From: Leadbettera azotonutricia ZAS-9
GTDB lineage: Bacteria; Spirochaetota; Spirochaetia; Treponematales; Breznakiellaceae
Direction: 5' to 3'
Assembly: GCF_000214355.1 (NCBI RefSeq)
Contig: NC_015577.1
Coordinates: forward strand, 2,471,389-2,535,388
Length of the DNA stretch: 64,000 bases
The notes below the pieces were generated by a model. It did not search any database. It worked only from the letters and a program-made list of their open reading frames with translations, and was not told the origin of the DNA. Position 1 is the first letter of the stretch; every line of letters starts with the position of its first letter. Positions 9,876 through 19,500 of the stretch are shown here, in pieces. The position numbers were made by a program, and so were the translations under genes.

Positions 9876-10722
9876 ACGTTTTTGAATCAAAAGGTTTTAT
9901 ATCTCCGTATTTCTCGCCGGTGCAGAGGAAGATTACAGGGAGGGCAAGATCTTCGGCCAGGGAAAATACCACCCCGCCCTTTGCGCTGGAGTCGAATTTG
10001 GTAAGTATGACCCCGTCAATGGAAACTGCCTGATGGAAAATCTCTGCCTGGGCAAGGGCATTCCTGCCGGTGGTAGCATCCAGCACGAGGTATTTTATAT
10101 ACCTGGCGTCTTTTGCTTTGGATTCCACAATGCGGTCGATTTTCTTCAGCTCTTCCACAAGGGCCGATTTGGTGTGCATCCTCCCTGCTGTATCCGCAAT
10201 GATCACATCCCCGCCGCCGGCCTGGGCAGCTTCGACAGCATCATACACCACAGCCGCAGGGTCTCCGCCATGCTGATGGGCCACTACCCGCACGCCAAGA
10301 CGCTCGCCATGTATCTTGAGCTGATCAATGGCGGCAGCCCTGAAAGTATCCCCTGCCGCCAGTATGGGTTTTTTCCCTTCACCGCGCATCTTGTCGGCAA
10401 GCTTGGCCGCAGTAGTAGTCTTGCCAACTCCATTTACCCCAAGGAGAAGAATAATAGCGAGGCCGCCGCCTTCAGGCGGTACGGCTTTCTTTGCCTTGAG
10501 GAGCATAGCCTCGAGCAATTTCGCCAGAATCTTCCTTGCCCCCTCTCCGTCCGCTACTTTTTCCTTCTTGCAGGCATCTTTGAGTTCGTCCGCAAGGCGG
10601 TAAGCCCCGGCAGCGCCGAAATCGCCTTCTACCAGGAGATCTGTAAGATCCTCAAAGACTTCTCCGGAAAGGGTTTTGCCAATTCCGAAAAAGTTCTTGA
10701 TTTTATCAGAGAAAACACTCAT
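9847..10722 (-). CDS. ftsY: Signal recognition particle receptor FtsY
   Basis: This 291-residue SRP-family GTPase has the NG domain: an N-terminal four-helix segment, then G1 GVNGVGKTTT (about residue 95), DTFRAAAIDQL, the DTAGR box, and TKFDSSAKGG (TKxD). FtsY docks the ribosome-SRP complex at the membrane for co-translational insertion. The acidic A domain of E. coli FtsY is absent, so this is the short form common outside proteobacteria. The ATG abuts the stop of the upstream PEGA-domain gene at 10723. Its place beside a Lol-type exporter and secreted proteins suggests an envelope-biogenesis operon. Confidence 0.95.
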   Translation of the reverse strand: MSVFSDKIKNFFGIGKTLSGEVFEDLTDLLVEGDFGAAGAYRLADELKDACKKEKVADGEGARKILAKLLEAMLLKAKKAVPPEGGGLAIILLLGVNGVGKTTTAAKLADKMRGEGKKPILAAGDTFRAAAIDQLKIHGERLGVRVVAHQHGGDPAAVVYDAVEAAQAGGGDVIIADTAGRMHTKSALVEELKKIDRIVESKAKDARYIKYLVLDATTGRNALAQAEIFHQAVSIDGVILTKFDSSAKGGVVFSLAEDLALPVIFLCTGEKYGDIKPFDSKTYAEEFSGLV

Positions 10723-12249
10723 CTATTTATTCTCCTGGGAAGGGAACCGAGCAATGGGGGCGGAATCCGCCCCTGAAGTATAGAGATACCGTATAATGCG
10801 ATAGACAGTTTCCGCAGCAGCGAGGCCTATCACTATATAAGCGCCGGTTTGGACATAGCCAGCCCGTACCGCCTTGTCGTACATTTCCTGCTGTTCTGCA
10901 GGACCTTTGGTTGCAGCCCCATAATTGTACGCATTTATATAATTACCCGCCATGCCAATGGCAACCATGGAAAGGGGCAGGGCAACCCAAAGGCGGCCGT
11001 AGGCGCCGTAGAATTTCTTCCTCGCCGTATTCACCCGCTTTTCTTCCGGGGAGACAGGCACCCTGGTTTCGTAGTTTAAATTTTCCCCACCATCGCGCCC
11101 TGGCCCCGTGAATTCCGCGCTTCCCCTGATGACAGCATCACTGCGGTAAACCGCAGATCCAGTTTCGCCCGAAGGAGTCTCCACGCTGATATAGGCAAAT
11201 TGATCCCTCGGCAATTCCAGGGTAAGCGGGGCAGTGCCCATATAAAGGCCGCCCAGGTAAACTGATGATCCAGGGCTTTGAGGCACATCGACAGTAAAAC
11301 TGCTAAGGCTCAAGGGCGCAAGATTAATGTAAAGCTCCGCGATTTCCCCTGCAATTAATTCCATAGGCACAACCACAGAATTGTAATTATCCGCATGAAT
11401 GGTAACTTCAACCTCCCCTGGGGAGCGATCCTTTCGGGGGACTTCGCCACTGCCGGCATAAGATCCGTTGATGACGACCATGGCATCTTCTGGCCCTGCA
11501 TGGACTGCAATGGCGGCAGGCAGGGTTTCCGAAACCGCAAGCGCAAGCCGTGTCGAGAGTTCATCCACAGCGATGTTGATATCTTCGGGAGAAAATATGA
11601 TGCTGTCTTCATAGCTAAACGAGCGGGTATGAATGGTATACATCTCAAGATTCAATAAAATCCTGCCATGGTATTCCGACACGATCCCGGTAATGAAAGC
11701 ATCTACATTCTGGCTTTTGCAGAACCGGTATTCAGCCCCGGCCTTCGGGGCTGCGGGCCACACGCCCTTTTTATTATCTTCAGTAAACTGGAATTTTGGA
11801 ACAGAAGCAATTTCCGGAATCTCCGATTCCAGCTCCTTTAGATTTTCTTCAAGCTTTACAATTTCAGCTTCTTTGGTTTTAAGATCCTTCCGATACTTCC
11901 AGCCTGCCGTGCCCTGGTAGAGCAGAAGATCCCGCTCGTTGCGTTTTGTCGCAAGGGCTTTTGCGGCGGCAGAGACAGACTTTGTCCAGGCGTAATCCTG
12001 GTAGTATTCCGCTTCGTCGCCGCTGCGGTAACGTATTTCTACAGCTTTAAGGGCATCGGTAAGGTCGCGGATCAAAATATCCCCCATGATCTTCCGTGAA
12101 GCAGGGAGGGCCGATGCATCAAAAGCGGTTACACAGAGCGTCCAGTTGGGATTTAAGGGATCAGGCTTTGCCTCCGGTTCTCCCCTGCTGAACAACGGGG
12201 AGAGCAAAAAAAGCGCCAATACCCCGGCCAGGAAAAACCGTTTATACAT
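10723..12249 (-). CDS. Secreted PEGA-domain protein, function unknown
   Basis: About 508 residues. The N-terminus [21 protein letters not shown] is a signal peptide. The middle includes a charged, coiled-coil-like stretch ([18 protein letters not shown]). Further on are one or two PEGA-like beta units ([27 protein letters not shown], about residues 280-310, and [18 protein letters not shown], about 350). A hydrophobic segment near residues 435-450 and another near 480 may anchor the C-terminus. PEGA domains are common in envelope proteins but give no specific function. ATG 12249 overlaps the TAA of prfB by eight bases and gives the best signal peptide; an in-frame ATG at 12255 and a TTG at 12267 are weaker choices. 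Confidence 0.75.
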   Translation of the reverse strand: MYKRFFLAGVLALFLLSPLFSRGEPEAKPDPLNPNWTLCVTAFDASALPASRKIMGDILIRDLTDALKAVEIRYRSGDEAEYYQDYAWTKSVSAAAKALATKRNERDLLLYQGTAGWKYRKDLKTKEAEIVKLEENLKELESEIPEIASVPKFQFTEDNKKGVWPAAPKAGAEYRFCKSQNVDAFITGIVSEYHGRILLNLEMYTIHTRSFSYEDSIIFSPEDINIAVDELSTRLALAVSETLPAAIAVHAGPEDAMVVINGSYAGSGEVPRKDRSPGEVEVTIHADNYNSVVVPMELIAGEIAELYINLAPLSLSSFTVDVPQSPGSSVYLGGLYMGTAPLTLELPRDQFAYISVETPSGETGSAVYRSDAVIRGSAEFTGPGRDGGENLNYETRVPVSPEEKRVNTARKKFYGAYGRLWVALPLSMVAIGMAGNYINAYNYGAATKGPAEQQEMYDKAVRAGYVQTGAYIVIGLAAAETVYRIIRYLYTSGADSAPIARFPSQENK

Positions 12250-13352
12250 GGGCATTGTTCCAGGCAAAACGCAGGTATTCTTCGATAAAGAGATCGATAT
12301 CCCCGTCCATGACAGCCTGGATATTTCCGGCCTCCGCTTTGGTACGGTAATCCTTCACCATGGTATAGGGCTGGAAAACATAGGAGCGTATCTGGTTCCC
12401 CCAGGAAATATCCTTTTTTTCCTGGGCGAACTTTTCGTTGTCCTTTTCTTTTTCCAGCCTGTAGTATTCATAAAGCCGGGCCCTGAGCATGCTCATGCCT
12501 ATGGCGCGGTTCATGGTCTGGCTCCGTTCGCTCTGGCAGGCGACCACAATGCCTGTAGGAAGGTGGGTGAAACGCACGGCACTGTCGGTCTTGTTGACAT
12601 GCTGGCCCCCTGCGCCGCCTGAACGGTAGGTATCCACCCTGAGATCCTCGGGCCGTATATCGACCTCGATGGTATCGTCCAGCACCGGGAAGAGGTACAC
12701 AGAAGCAAAAGAAGTGTGCCGCCTCGCGTTGGCGTCAAAGGGAGAAATGCGCACCAGCCTGTGCACCCCCGACTCCCCCTTCAGGTAGCCATACGCGTAG
12801 TCCCCTTCGATCTTGACCGTGGCGGACTTGATTCCCCCCTCGGCCTCGAGGCGATCAACCTCGGTAAGGGTAAAGCCCCTGCGCTCGGCCCAGCGGAGGT
12901 ACATGCGGTAGAGCATCTGGGACCAGTCGCAGGCTTCGGTACCCCCCGCGCCCGAATGCACCGTGAGGAAGCAGCCGTTCTTGTCCACCTCGCCGCTCAT
13001 GAGCTCCAGGATATTCTGCTTCTCATAACGGCCTTTCATGTTTTTTAAGGCGGCTTCTATTTCTTTGCTTTGGGATTCGTCTTTCTCGTCCTGGGAAAGC
13101 CCGAAAAGAGTTTCAAGATCCTCCATCTCGCTCCTGAGTTCCCGCCAGGGTTCATAACGGTTTTTAAGCGCCTTGAGTTCCCCCATGACCTTTTCGGCCC
13201 TGGAACTGTCGCTCCAGAAATCGGCCGCCCCGGTCTTGGCTTCGAGATCAGCTATGCGCTGTGAAAAGTTGGCGTCTTCAAAGACGCCTCCAGGTATTAT
13301 TGATTTGGGCTTTTAACTCCCCAATAGGCGCTCCCAGTTCAGTCAATTGCAT
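12242..13352 (-). CDS. prfB: Peptide chain release factor 2, expressed through a programmed +1 frameshift
   Basis: RF2 releases peptides at UGA and UAA codons. The long frame alone starts at 13186 and would lack the N-terminus. Reading upstream shows ATG at 13352 behind GGAG, 24 codons ending in CTT, then TGA. Skipping one base after CTT joins GAA GAC GCC to the long frame, giving about 369 residues, near the 365 of E. coli RF2. The product contains the SPF anticodon-like tripeptide ([11 protein letters not shown]) and GGQ in [11 protein letters not shown]. The upstream start lies two bases from the end of the Cas2-like gene. The stop overlaps the start of the PEGA gene. Confidence 0.95.
13278..13291 (-). 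promoter_or_regulatory. prfB: prfB programmed +1 frameshift site
   Basis: On the minus strand the sequence reads GGAGG CGT CTT TGA. This is an internal Shine-Dalgarno sequence, a three-base spacer, a slippery CTT codon and an in-frame TGA. It is the classic autoregulatory element of RF2 genes: low RF2 slows termination at UGA and allows a shift to +1. The downstream frame (GAA GAC GCC) continues without a break into the conserved RF2 sequence. Confidence 0.95.
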
Positions 13353-13353
13353 G

Positions 13354-13671
13354 TTATCTCCTTTTCTTTGCCGCAGGCGCCGGCTTCGGCGCCGCCACAC
13401 TGTTTCTTGCCACAATACGCCGCCATTTCTTTTCTTTTAGGGAAGTGAGCACCAGGGCGCCATCCAGGGGAAATTGAAAGAGCCGGAGCCTGTCAAAAGC
13501 ATCAGTAGCCTTGTCCAAATCCCTCTTGAGCCTGCCCAGGGTATCGGCGGAAACAAAGGCCGACTCCCAGAGCCCCCTCTGCACTATTTCAAACCCGTAT
13601 TGACCCAGCAGGTCGGCCAGCTCTTTGGCCCTCCCTTCGGAACCGGGATCAACCGCAATTGATACAAACAT
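13354..13671 (-). CDS. Cas2-like small protein (orphan), function unknown
   Basis: This 105-residue protein starts FVSIAVDPGSEGRAKELADLLGQ and continues with a QRGLWES segment, a helix (LGRLKRDLDKATDAFDRL), RLFQFP, and a closing strand (GALVLTSL). The order strand-Asp, helix, 'Q.s.WE', helix, 'R.yq.' matches the ferredoxin-like fold of Cas2, including an Asp at the end of the first strand. The C-terminus is a basic Ala/Pro/Lys tail. There is no CRISPR array, cas1 or other cas gene in the window. It lies two bases upstream of prfB and probably shares its transcript. A housekeeping or toxin-like nuclease role is possible but unproven. The family call is by eye. Confidence 0.5.
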   Translation of the reverse strand: MFVSIAVDPGSEGRAKELADLLGQYGFEIVQRGLWESAFVSADTLGRLKRDLDKATDAFDRLRLFQFPLDGALVLTSLKEKKWRRIVARNSVAAPKPAPAAKKRR

Positions 13672-13721
13672 GATTATAATTTAGGTAAAAATGAAGAAAT
13701 TGTAAACCCTAAAACACACCT

Positions 13722-14945
13722 TTATTTGACCAATGCTGCCAGTGATGCCTGTATCCATTCGGCGGATTCGTCGGGGTAGGCCGGCTGGGCAGAGAGAAAT
13801 TCGAAGAGGCTTTCCCGGGGCTGCCCAAGGAAGTAGTAGCACTGGCCCAGGTAAAAACGGGCCCGGGCTTCCGACGCGCTGCTCCGGGGGAGGCCAAGAT
13901 AGCCTGCGAGGGCATTCCGGCAGCCATCCCAGTCTTTTTTCAGAAAAAAATCCTGCATTATGGAATAGAGGGCATACTCCTCGCCGCCCCCAGGGGCTTC
14001 AAGATCCTGGCTGAAAGCCCTGGGGCTTTTGGCAAGGCTCGATTTTCTCTGCACCGGTTCAAGATCCTCCAGGGCTTTGGATGCTTCCGGGCTGAGCTCA
14101 ACCGGGGACGGGGTTTCATCAAAGGCATTCATTCCCGGCACAGCCGCGGCCAGGGAAATCATGGGCAGCGGCAACGAGCGTATGCTGGCAGAGGAAGACA
14201 ACCCTACCCCGTCCGATCCCTGGGGAACCTCGACAGCTTCGACCGTGGCGTTTCTGCCGGGATACAATGCCGCTGTCCCCCGGGTCAAATCATCCTCGAA
14301 AATAACCGCATAATAGTAGGGAATCCCCGGCACAGGATAATCTATAAAAGGCGAGGCAATATCAGGCTGCACGATTACAGCCCCCACAAGGTCCCGGGCC
14401 TGCTTCAAGGGCCGGGCGCTCCTGTAGAGCACCACAGCCCTGCCTCTGTCTTCGGCTCTGAACGTGACGATGACGCTATCACCCTCGACCGCAGCCGACA
14501 GACTGTTGACGCCAGGTTCGCCGCCATGCGCAATCTCCGCCGGAGGCGCCGCGGGACTCACGGCAAGCCTATCCGAAGATTCCAAAATCTCTATACCGAT
14601 GCTGTTGTCAGGAGGCAGAGGCAGTTCAAAACGCTGCCCCTCGGTATCGCTTGCCGCAACGAAATAGTACCAGGTTCCCGGAAATTCAACTTCGTCGATA
14701 TAAGACTGAACCCCATAGGGCACTTTGATGAGCCTCCCCAAAATGGAAAGGTCTGTACCGGGTTCAAAAGGCGAAACCGACCGGTAAATATACACCGGCC
14801 CCCTGGCATCAACAGAATCAACCCAGGTTAAGCGCAGGAGGTTGTTCTTTGCCTCCCCCTGAAGTCCGGTCACATTCTGTGCGGAAAGGGAGATGGAAAG
14901 GGCGGCCATAAGCAGGACGAGCCAAAGGGCTCTCGGGGAAGTCAT
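13722..14945 (-). CDS. Secreted protein with fibronectin-like domains and C-terminal TPRs, function unknown
   Basis: The 407-residue product has a signal peptide (LWLVLLMAALSISLSAQ). Two beta-rich segments resemble fibronectin type III units: RLTWVDSVDARGPVYIYRS with WYYFVAA, and VIVTFRAEDRGRAVVLYRS with YYYAVIF. The last 90 residues form tetratricopeptide-like helices (YALYSIMQDFF, ARFYLGQCYYFLGQ). This points to a periplasmic or surface scaffold. It starts at ATG 14945, divergently from the toxin-antitoxin pair, and heads the minus-strand chain leading to prfB and ftsY, 50 bases before the Cas2-like gene. I do not recognise a named family for the whole protein. Confidence 0.7.
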   Translation of the reverse strand: MTSPRALWLVLLMAALSISLSAQNVTGLQGEAKNNLLRLTWVDSVDARGPVYIYRSVSPFEPGTDLSILGRLIKVPYGVQSYIDEVEFPGTWYYFVAASDTEGQRFELPLPPDNSIGIEILESSDRLAVSPAAPPAEIAHGGEPGVNSLSAAVEGDSVIVTFRAEDRGRAVVLYRSARPLKQARDLVGAVIVQPDIASPFIDYPVPGIPYYYAVIFEDDLTRGTAALYPGRNATVEAVEVPQGSDGVGLSSSASIRSLPLPMISLAAAVPGMNAFDETPSPVELSPEASKALEDLEPVQRKSSLAKSPRAFSQDLEAPGGGEEYALYSIMQDFFLKKDWDGCRNALAGYLGLPRSSASEARARFYLGQCYYFLGQPRESLFEFLSAQPAYPDESAEWIQASLAALVK

Positions 14946-15094
14946 GGCTTAAGTTTAATAGGAATGCAAAAATGCGTCCAGAGCTTTGGATCGTCAATGC
15001 GTGAACCGGTACCATTTTTTTATCCTCTCGTGCGCCTTGCAACCTGGGACAAAACATGATAAATTTACGTTATACTTAATAGGGGAGGTTCGGT

Positions 15095-15355
15095 ATGCAG
15101 CAGGCAGCCATATCGTTTTCCGATGATTTATTGCTCTCGTTGAATATGTCCGTGGGTGAGCTTGTTTCCTCCATGCGGAAAGAATACGCTACAAAGATGT
15201 ATCAGCAGGGCAAGCTGACCCTTGGACAGGGGGCGGAATTCTGCGGAATATGCCTCTATGACTTTACCGCTCTCCTTGCTGTTCAGGATATTCCGGTTAT
15301 CAATTATGAAATCGAAGATTTAGACCGGGAGCTTGCAAGCATCGGTGTAGAATGA
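15095..15355 (+). CDS. UPF0175 family antitoxin
   Basis: This 86-residue protein contains the pattern of UPF0175 proteins, a helix-turn-helix-like antitoxin family: MRKEYATKMYQQGKLTLGQGAEFCGICLYDF, followed by a short C-terminal tail with INYEIEDLDREL. It is preceded by a strong GGGGAGG ribosome-binding site. Its stop overlaps the start of the next gene in ATGA, as is typical of antitoxin-toxin pairs. It probably binds and neutralises the DUF3368 protein and may repress the pair's promoter. Confidence 0.85.
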   Translation: MQQAAISFSDDLLLSLNMSVGELVSSMRKEYATKMYQQGKLTLGQGAEFCGICLYDFTALLAVQDIPVINYEIEDLDRELASIGVE

Positions 15356-15831
15356 TTATTGTCTGCGATTCTGCCCCGCTCTTTGCCCTGACGGTATGCG
15401 GTCACCTTGATTTGCCTGAAAAACTCTACGATGAAGTATTGATCCCGGAGGCGGTTTATCAGGAAGCAGCCGTACCAGGTAAACCACATGCAGATAAAAT
15501 TGCTGAATGGGCGCAGGGTAAGGTTGTTGAAATTACCGATATTGAGCTTTGTCGCTCCATAAAGTTATCCCTGCATAAAGGTGAGGCGGAAGCGATTACC
15601 CTATACAAAGAAAAATCCGCCGACTTGCTTTTGATTGATGAGAAGAAGGGCCGGAAGGTCGCGGAATACTATGATGTTAAAATAATTGGTACGATTGGGC
15701 TGCTCTTAAAAGCTAAACAGGAAGGGTTTTTACCCCGGATAAAGCCGTGCATTGAATTATTGCAGCAATCTACGGTACGAATTACCCCGGCGCTATACCG
15801 AAGGGCATTGGAACGCGCTGGTGAAGAATGA
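15352..15831 (+). CDS. DUF3368 (PIN-like) toxin
   Basis: The 159-residue product has the DUF3368 layout, a PIN-fold ribonuclease-like family. It starts IVCDSAPLFAL (first acidic residue), then LHKGEAEAITLYKE (Glu pair) and DLLLIDEKKGRKVAEYYDVKIIGTIGLLL (second acidic cluster and the typical 'G.ig.l' motif). These acidic residues would coordinate the metal for RNA cleavage. It overlaps the UPF0175 antitoxin by four bases. It is full length and appears intact, in contrast to the fragment about 160 bases downstream. Confidence 0.85.
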   Translation: MIIVCDSAPLFALTVCGHLDLPEKLYDEVLIPEAVYQEAAVPGKPHADKIAEWAQGKVVEITDIELCRSIKLSLHKGEAEAITLYKEKSADLLLIDEKKGRKVAEYYDVKIIGTIGLLLKAKQEGFLPRIKPCIELLQQSTVRITPALYRRALERAGEE

Positions 15832-16589
15832 GGCTACCGATATGACAGCCGTTTCCGCGCTTGAAGCCCGGTTTTTACCCTTACTACCGCCGAATTGCAG
15901 TCGGATATAGCCAATGCCAAACGCTTTGCCATCACTCATAATTGCTGATGCACACGCCACCTTTGGCGGCGATGTATAACCATATTCCTTGCCACACAGC
16001 CCTGAAAGGGCTGATGCAAGCTGCCTAATCGGCCTTACCAATAACAACCTTCTTGACATTCTTCACTCGTTATTCGGAACCGTAACGGTTACGCCAGAAA
16101 TAGCCATCGAATACGGACTTGATTTACCGGAATGGATAACGGTCGTAACGGTAAAGAACACCGTACAACGGGGAAGGAGTTGATTTACACTCTGCTGGAG
16201 GCAGCCCTGTATGCAGCGCTTGAAGCCGCTGTGTGGACCGCTACTTCACCCTATGATGTAGCCCGCTCCCGTACCATTTCGCCAATGAGCTGTGTCGGCG
16301 TAATATTCCGTCTGAAAACTACCCTTCACTAGTCATTAATCCGTATGTTGCATTGTTCTTTTGCAAAGCGCTCTTTCCTTAAGGAAATAATATTGTGATA
16401 AAATACTATTATCGGAGGTCATTCATAATTATGATGCTGATAATCCGTTCTTTGGCAACGGAGCTCATTTTCGCGGTCAATTATTCTGAATACAATGGGG
16501 GAAAAAACCAGCCCTAAGCGGCATTTTACCGCCGCCCTTGAACCGGACTATATCTCTTCAGAAAGTAAATCAGAAACCCTGATGTAGCC
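15832..16589. other. Non-coding stretch with decayed gene remnants
   Basis: This 758-base stretch has no intact gene. The part at 15989-16183 is a DUF3368-like toxin fragment, described separately. Short readable segments without a continuous frame occur at 15870-15955 and 16250-16380; the latter would read NELCRRNIPSENYPSLVINPYV with interruptions. I cannot assign them to a family. The region looks like a graveyard of toxin-antitoxin or mobile genes between the intact pair and the large lipoprotein operon. Confidence 0.5.
15989..16183 (+). pseudogene. Remnant of a second DUF3368 PIN-like toxin
   Basis: The translated fragment contains DASCLIGLTNNNLLDILHSL, then VTVTPEIAIEYG and LPEWITVV. 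This is the N-terminal third of a DUF3368 toxin: an Asp followed by SCLIGL, then 'TPEIA.EYG..LPEWI'. The rest, with the downstream acidic cluster, is missing. There is no start context of its own. It lies 157 bases after the intact toxin and indicates that at least two such modules once occupied this site. Confidence 0.55.
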
Positions 16590-19500
16590 TCATTCTATCC
16601 AGCCCCCGGCTGAACCGCTTAAGGTGCTGTCCAAGTTCTGGGCAGGCGTTACCGTGGTTTCACGCCTTCTAGTGCTGTTCAACGCATAATACGAAATCAC
16701 CGCATGTCCCTGAGAGCTCCGTATCGCACCGTCTAAAGCTTTGGTCATATTGTTCTTGGAGTAGTCGGGAGATGCTGTATTTGCCGTATAACCGTAAATA
16801 ATTCCACCTGTCTTGGTAAAGGATGTCTGTTCCCAGTCAACATATACCCCACCACCTCTACTGTAGACACCAGTGACGGTATTGCCGGAGATTTCGCCAC
16901 CTTTCATGGCAAAAGTTGAGCGGAAGACATACACCCCGCCGCCCCCTCCAATAGTGTCGAGTAAGTTGACGGTATTGCCGGAGATTTTACCGCCCTCCAT
17001 ATTAAAGGTTCCGTAGTAGACACACACCCCGCCGCCCCCTCCAGAGTAGTAAGGCACCGTAATGATGACGGTATTGCCGAAGATTTCACCGTTTTTCATG
17101 GTAAAAGTTCCGTGGGTAACATTCACCCCGCCGCCGCCGCCATAAGAGTCGCCCAAGTCGGCTGTATTACCGAAAATTTCGCCGTCCCCCATGGTAAAGA
17201 TCCCATAGCTGACATATACCCCCCCATGGGTATTGCCAGAGATTCTACCATCCTCCATGGCAAAGGCTCCGTAGTGAACAGACACTCCATGGGTATTGCC
17301 AGAGATTTCGCCGCTTTTCATGGTAAAGGTTCCGTGATCGTCAACATATACCCCAGTGAATCTGTTGCCGGAGATTTCGCCGTTTTTCATAGTAAAGGTT
17401 CCGCTGGTTTCCACACCATTGCTGTTGCCGACAATTTTGCCATCCTCCATGAAAAAGGTCCCATCAGTGTATACATACGCCCCACCACCGCTGTTGGCAG
17501 TATTATCGAAAATTTCGCCGTTTTTCATAGTAAAGGTTCCTAGGCAGACATACACCCCACCGCCGTAGCTGTTGCTGGAGGGGGTGGCGGCGGTATTACC
17601 GACGATTTTACCGTTTTTCATAGTAAAGGCTCCGTCGGCATACACCCCGCCACCGTAGCTATCGTTGGTACTACTGGAGAAACTGGCGCTGCAGCTGGCG
17701 GTATTGCTGGAGATTTCGCCGCTTTCCATGACAAAGGTTCCGTTAACAGCAACAAATATCCCGCCGCCGGTGCTGTGGCTATCACTAGTATCTTCAGGGT
17801 TACTGCTGGCAGTATTGCCGGAGATTTTGCCGCTAATCATGGTAAAGGTTCCATGGTTAGCAACATACACCCCACCGCCGAGGCTGACGAGACTGCTGTG
17901 ACCGCCGTTATCGGTGGTGACGGCGGCATTGTCGGAGATCTCGCCGCCATCCATGGTAAAGGTTCCATAATCGGCAACATACACCCCACCGCCATGGATG
18001 ATACTATTGCTGTAAGCGCCAGAAGGGGTGGCGGTGGCGGTATTGCCAGTGATACGGGCGCCATGCTTCATGTGCAAGTTACCGTAATTATTTACACGCA
18101 CCAGCGACACAGTATTATCCGTACGCCCTTTCAGGGTGATATTATTATCCAGCGCCAGGGTATAGCCGCTCTCGATGGTGAAAAGACTTCCGGTTGTGAT
18201 CAGGTTTATTTCCCTCAGCCTGCCTTCCCCTCTCAGGGTGATGGTAACGCCGCCTTGTACCAGATTTGCCGCATTAAGAGTGAAAGGGGCAATAGTAGCG
18301 TCGGCGTTCAGTGTGATGGTATAGCCCGTGTTTACTGTGGTATTGCCTGGAGTCCCGAACCAGTCAAGAATATCTGTAAAGGTATTAGCCTCATATATCG
18401 ATCCCGGTATCCCGTCTTCTTCTAGAACATAGCAACCCGCATAAACAGTAACGGCCGCAATATTGCTGGCTGCTGCAACACTTGTATTGCCATTTACGCT
18501 GTTGTTAGTATTGGTAACTATCACGTAATAGTACAGGGTTCCCGCCGTTGCGGTGGAAGAAGGTATATAACTTGCCGAGTCTGTGCCTACCGGGGTTCCC
18601 CCGATCATACTGTTCGTGGCGTTGCTGTACCACTGATAGGAGAGGGTTCCGCTGTCCGTTACGCTTGCCGTTACAGAGAGGGCCGTTGCCGCTGCGCCCA
18701 CGGAATAATCCGCGCCTGTGGGTTGACCGCTTATTTCCGGGACTTTGGCGTTGACGATAACAGTAATCTCGGCGGTGGCGAACTTGCTGGTGTCATGGGT
18801 AGAAATAGCCTTAACCGTCAGGGTTGTCGCAGTTTCACCGGCATCAATGGTTAAAAGTCCATCCCCGTTGATCGTGGTTCCCGAGACAGAGGATCCCACA
18901 ATTCCCCAGGTAACCGTTTGCACCGCATCCCCAGTAACAGTTACCACAGCACCGAACTGCTGATCTTCCCCTTTTCCCACACTCACCGTTTGTGGACTTA
19001 CCGCAATACTTTTAACCTCCGGCAACCGGGAAAAATCATCCTCCGTAAAGGTATACTCCGCCCGGGTGGTCAGTTGCTGATAAATATGGGCAATCTCGCT
19101 TTGTCCAACCTTGCCCGCCGGGCCGGTCAGTTCAACCGCTATCCAGTAGTAGCCCGAGAGGACAGAAGTATTGCCGCTGCTGATTTTGATCCCATCACTT
19201 TCAGTGATGATTCCCTGGGTAAGCAGATTAATTACCAGGGGAGCACCGCCGTTTATGGCGCTAATGGCGATGGTTCCGGTGCTTACATTAGCGGGGAAGC
19301 TTATCGTATAATCCAGGGTTCCGTGTGCCGTACCCATCACGGTGGGTACGCCCAGTTCCACTTCAACAGAAAGGGTTTCCCCTGGGATTACCTGGATACC
19401 CGTTTTGGTACCCGTTATCAGTACCGGTGTGGAACTGGATGTAGCATAACCCTTAACCTCCAGGTCCCAAATCCCCTCTGTCAGTTCCACCTCCGCAGTA

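Noticed and set aside
16785-18100. Periodic DNA repeats considered as a CRISPR array
   Set aside because: Repeats are degenerate, vary in spacing and encode an in-frame beta-helix protein; there are no uniform repeats with unique spacers.
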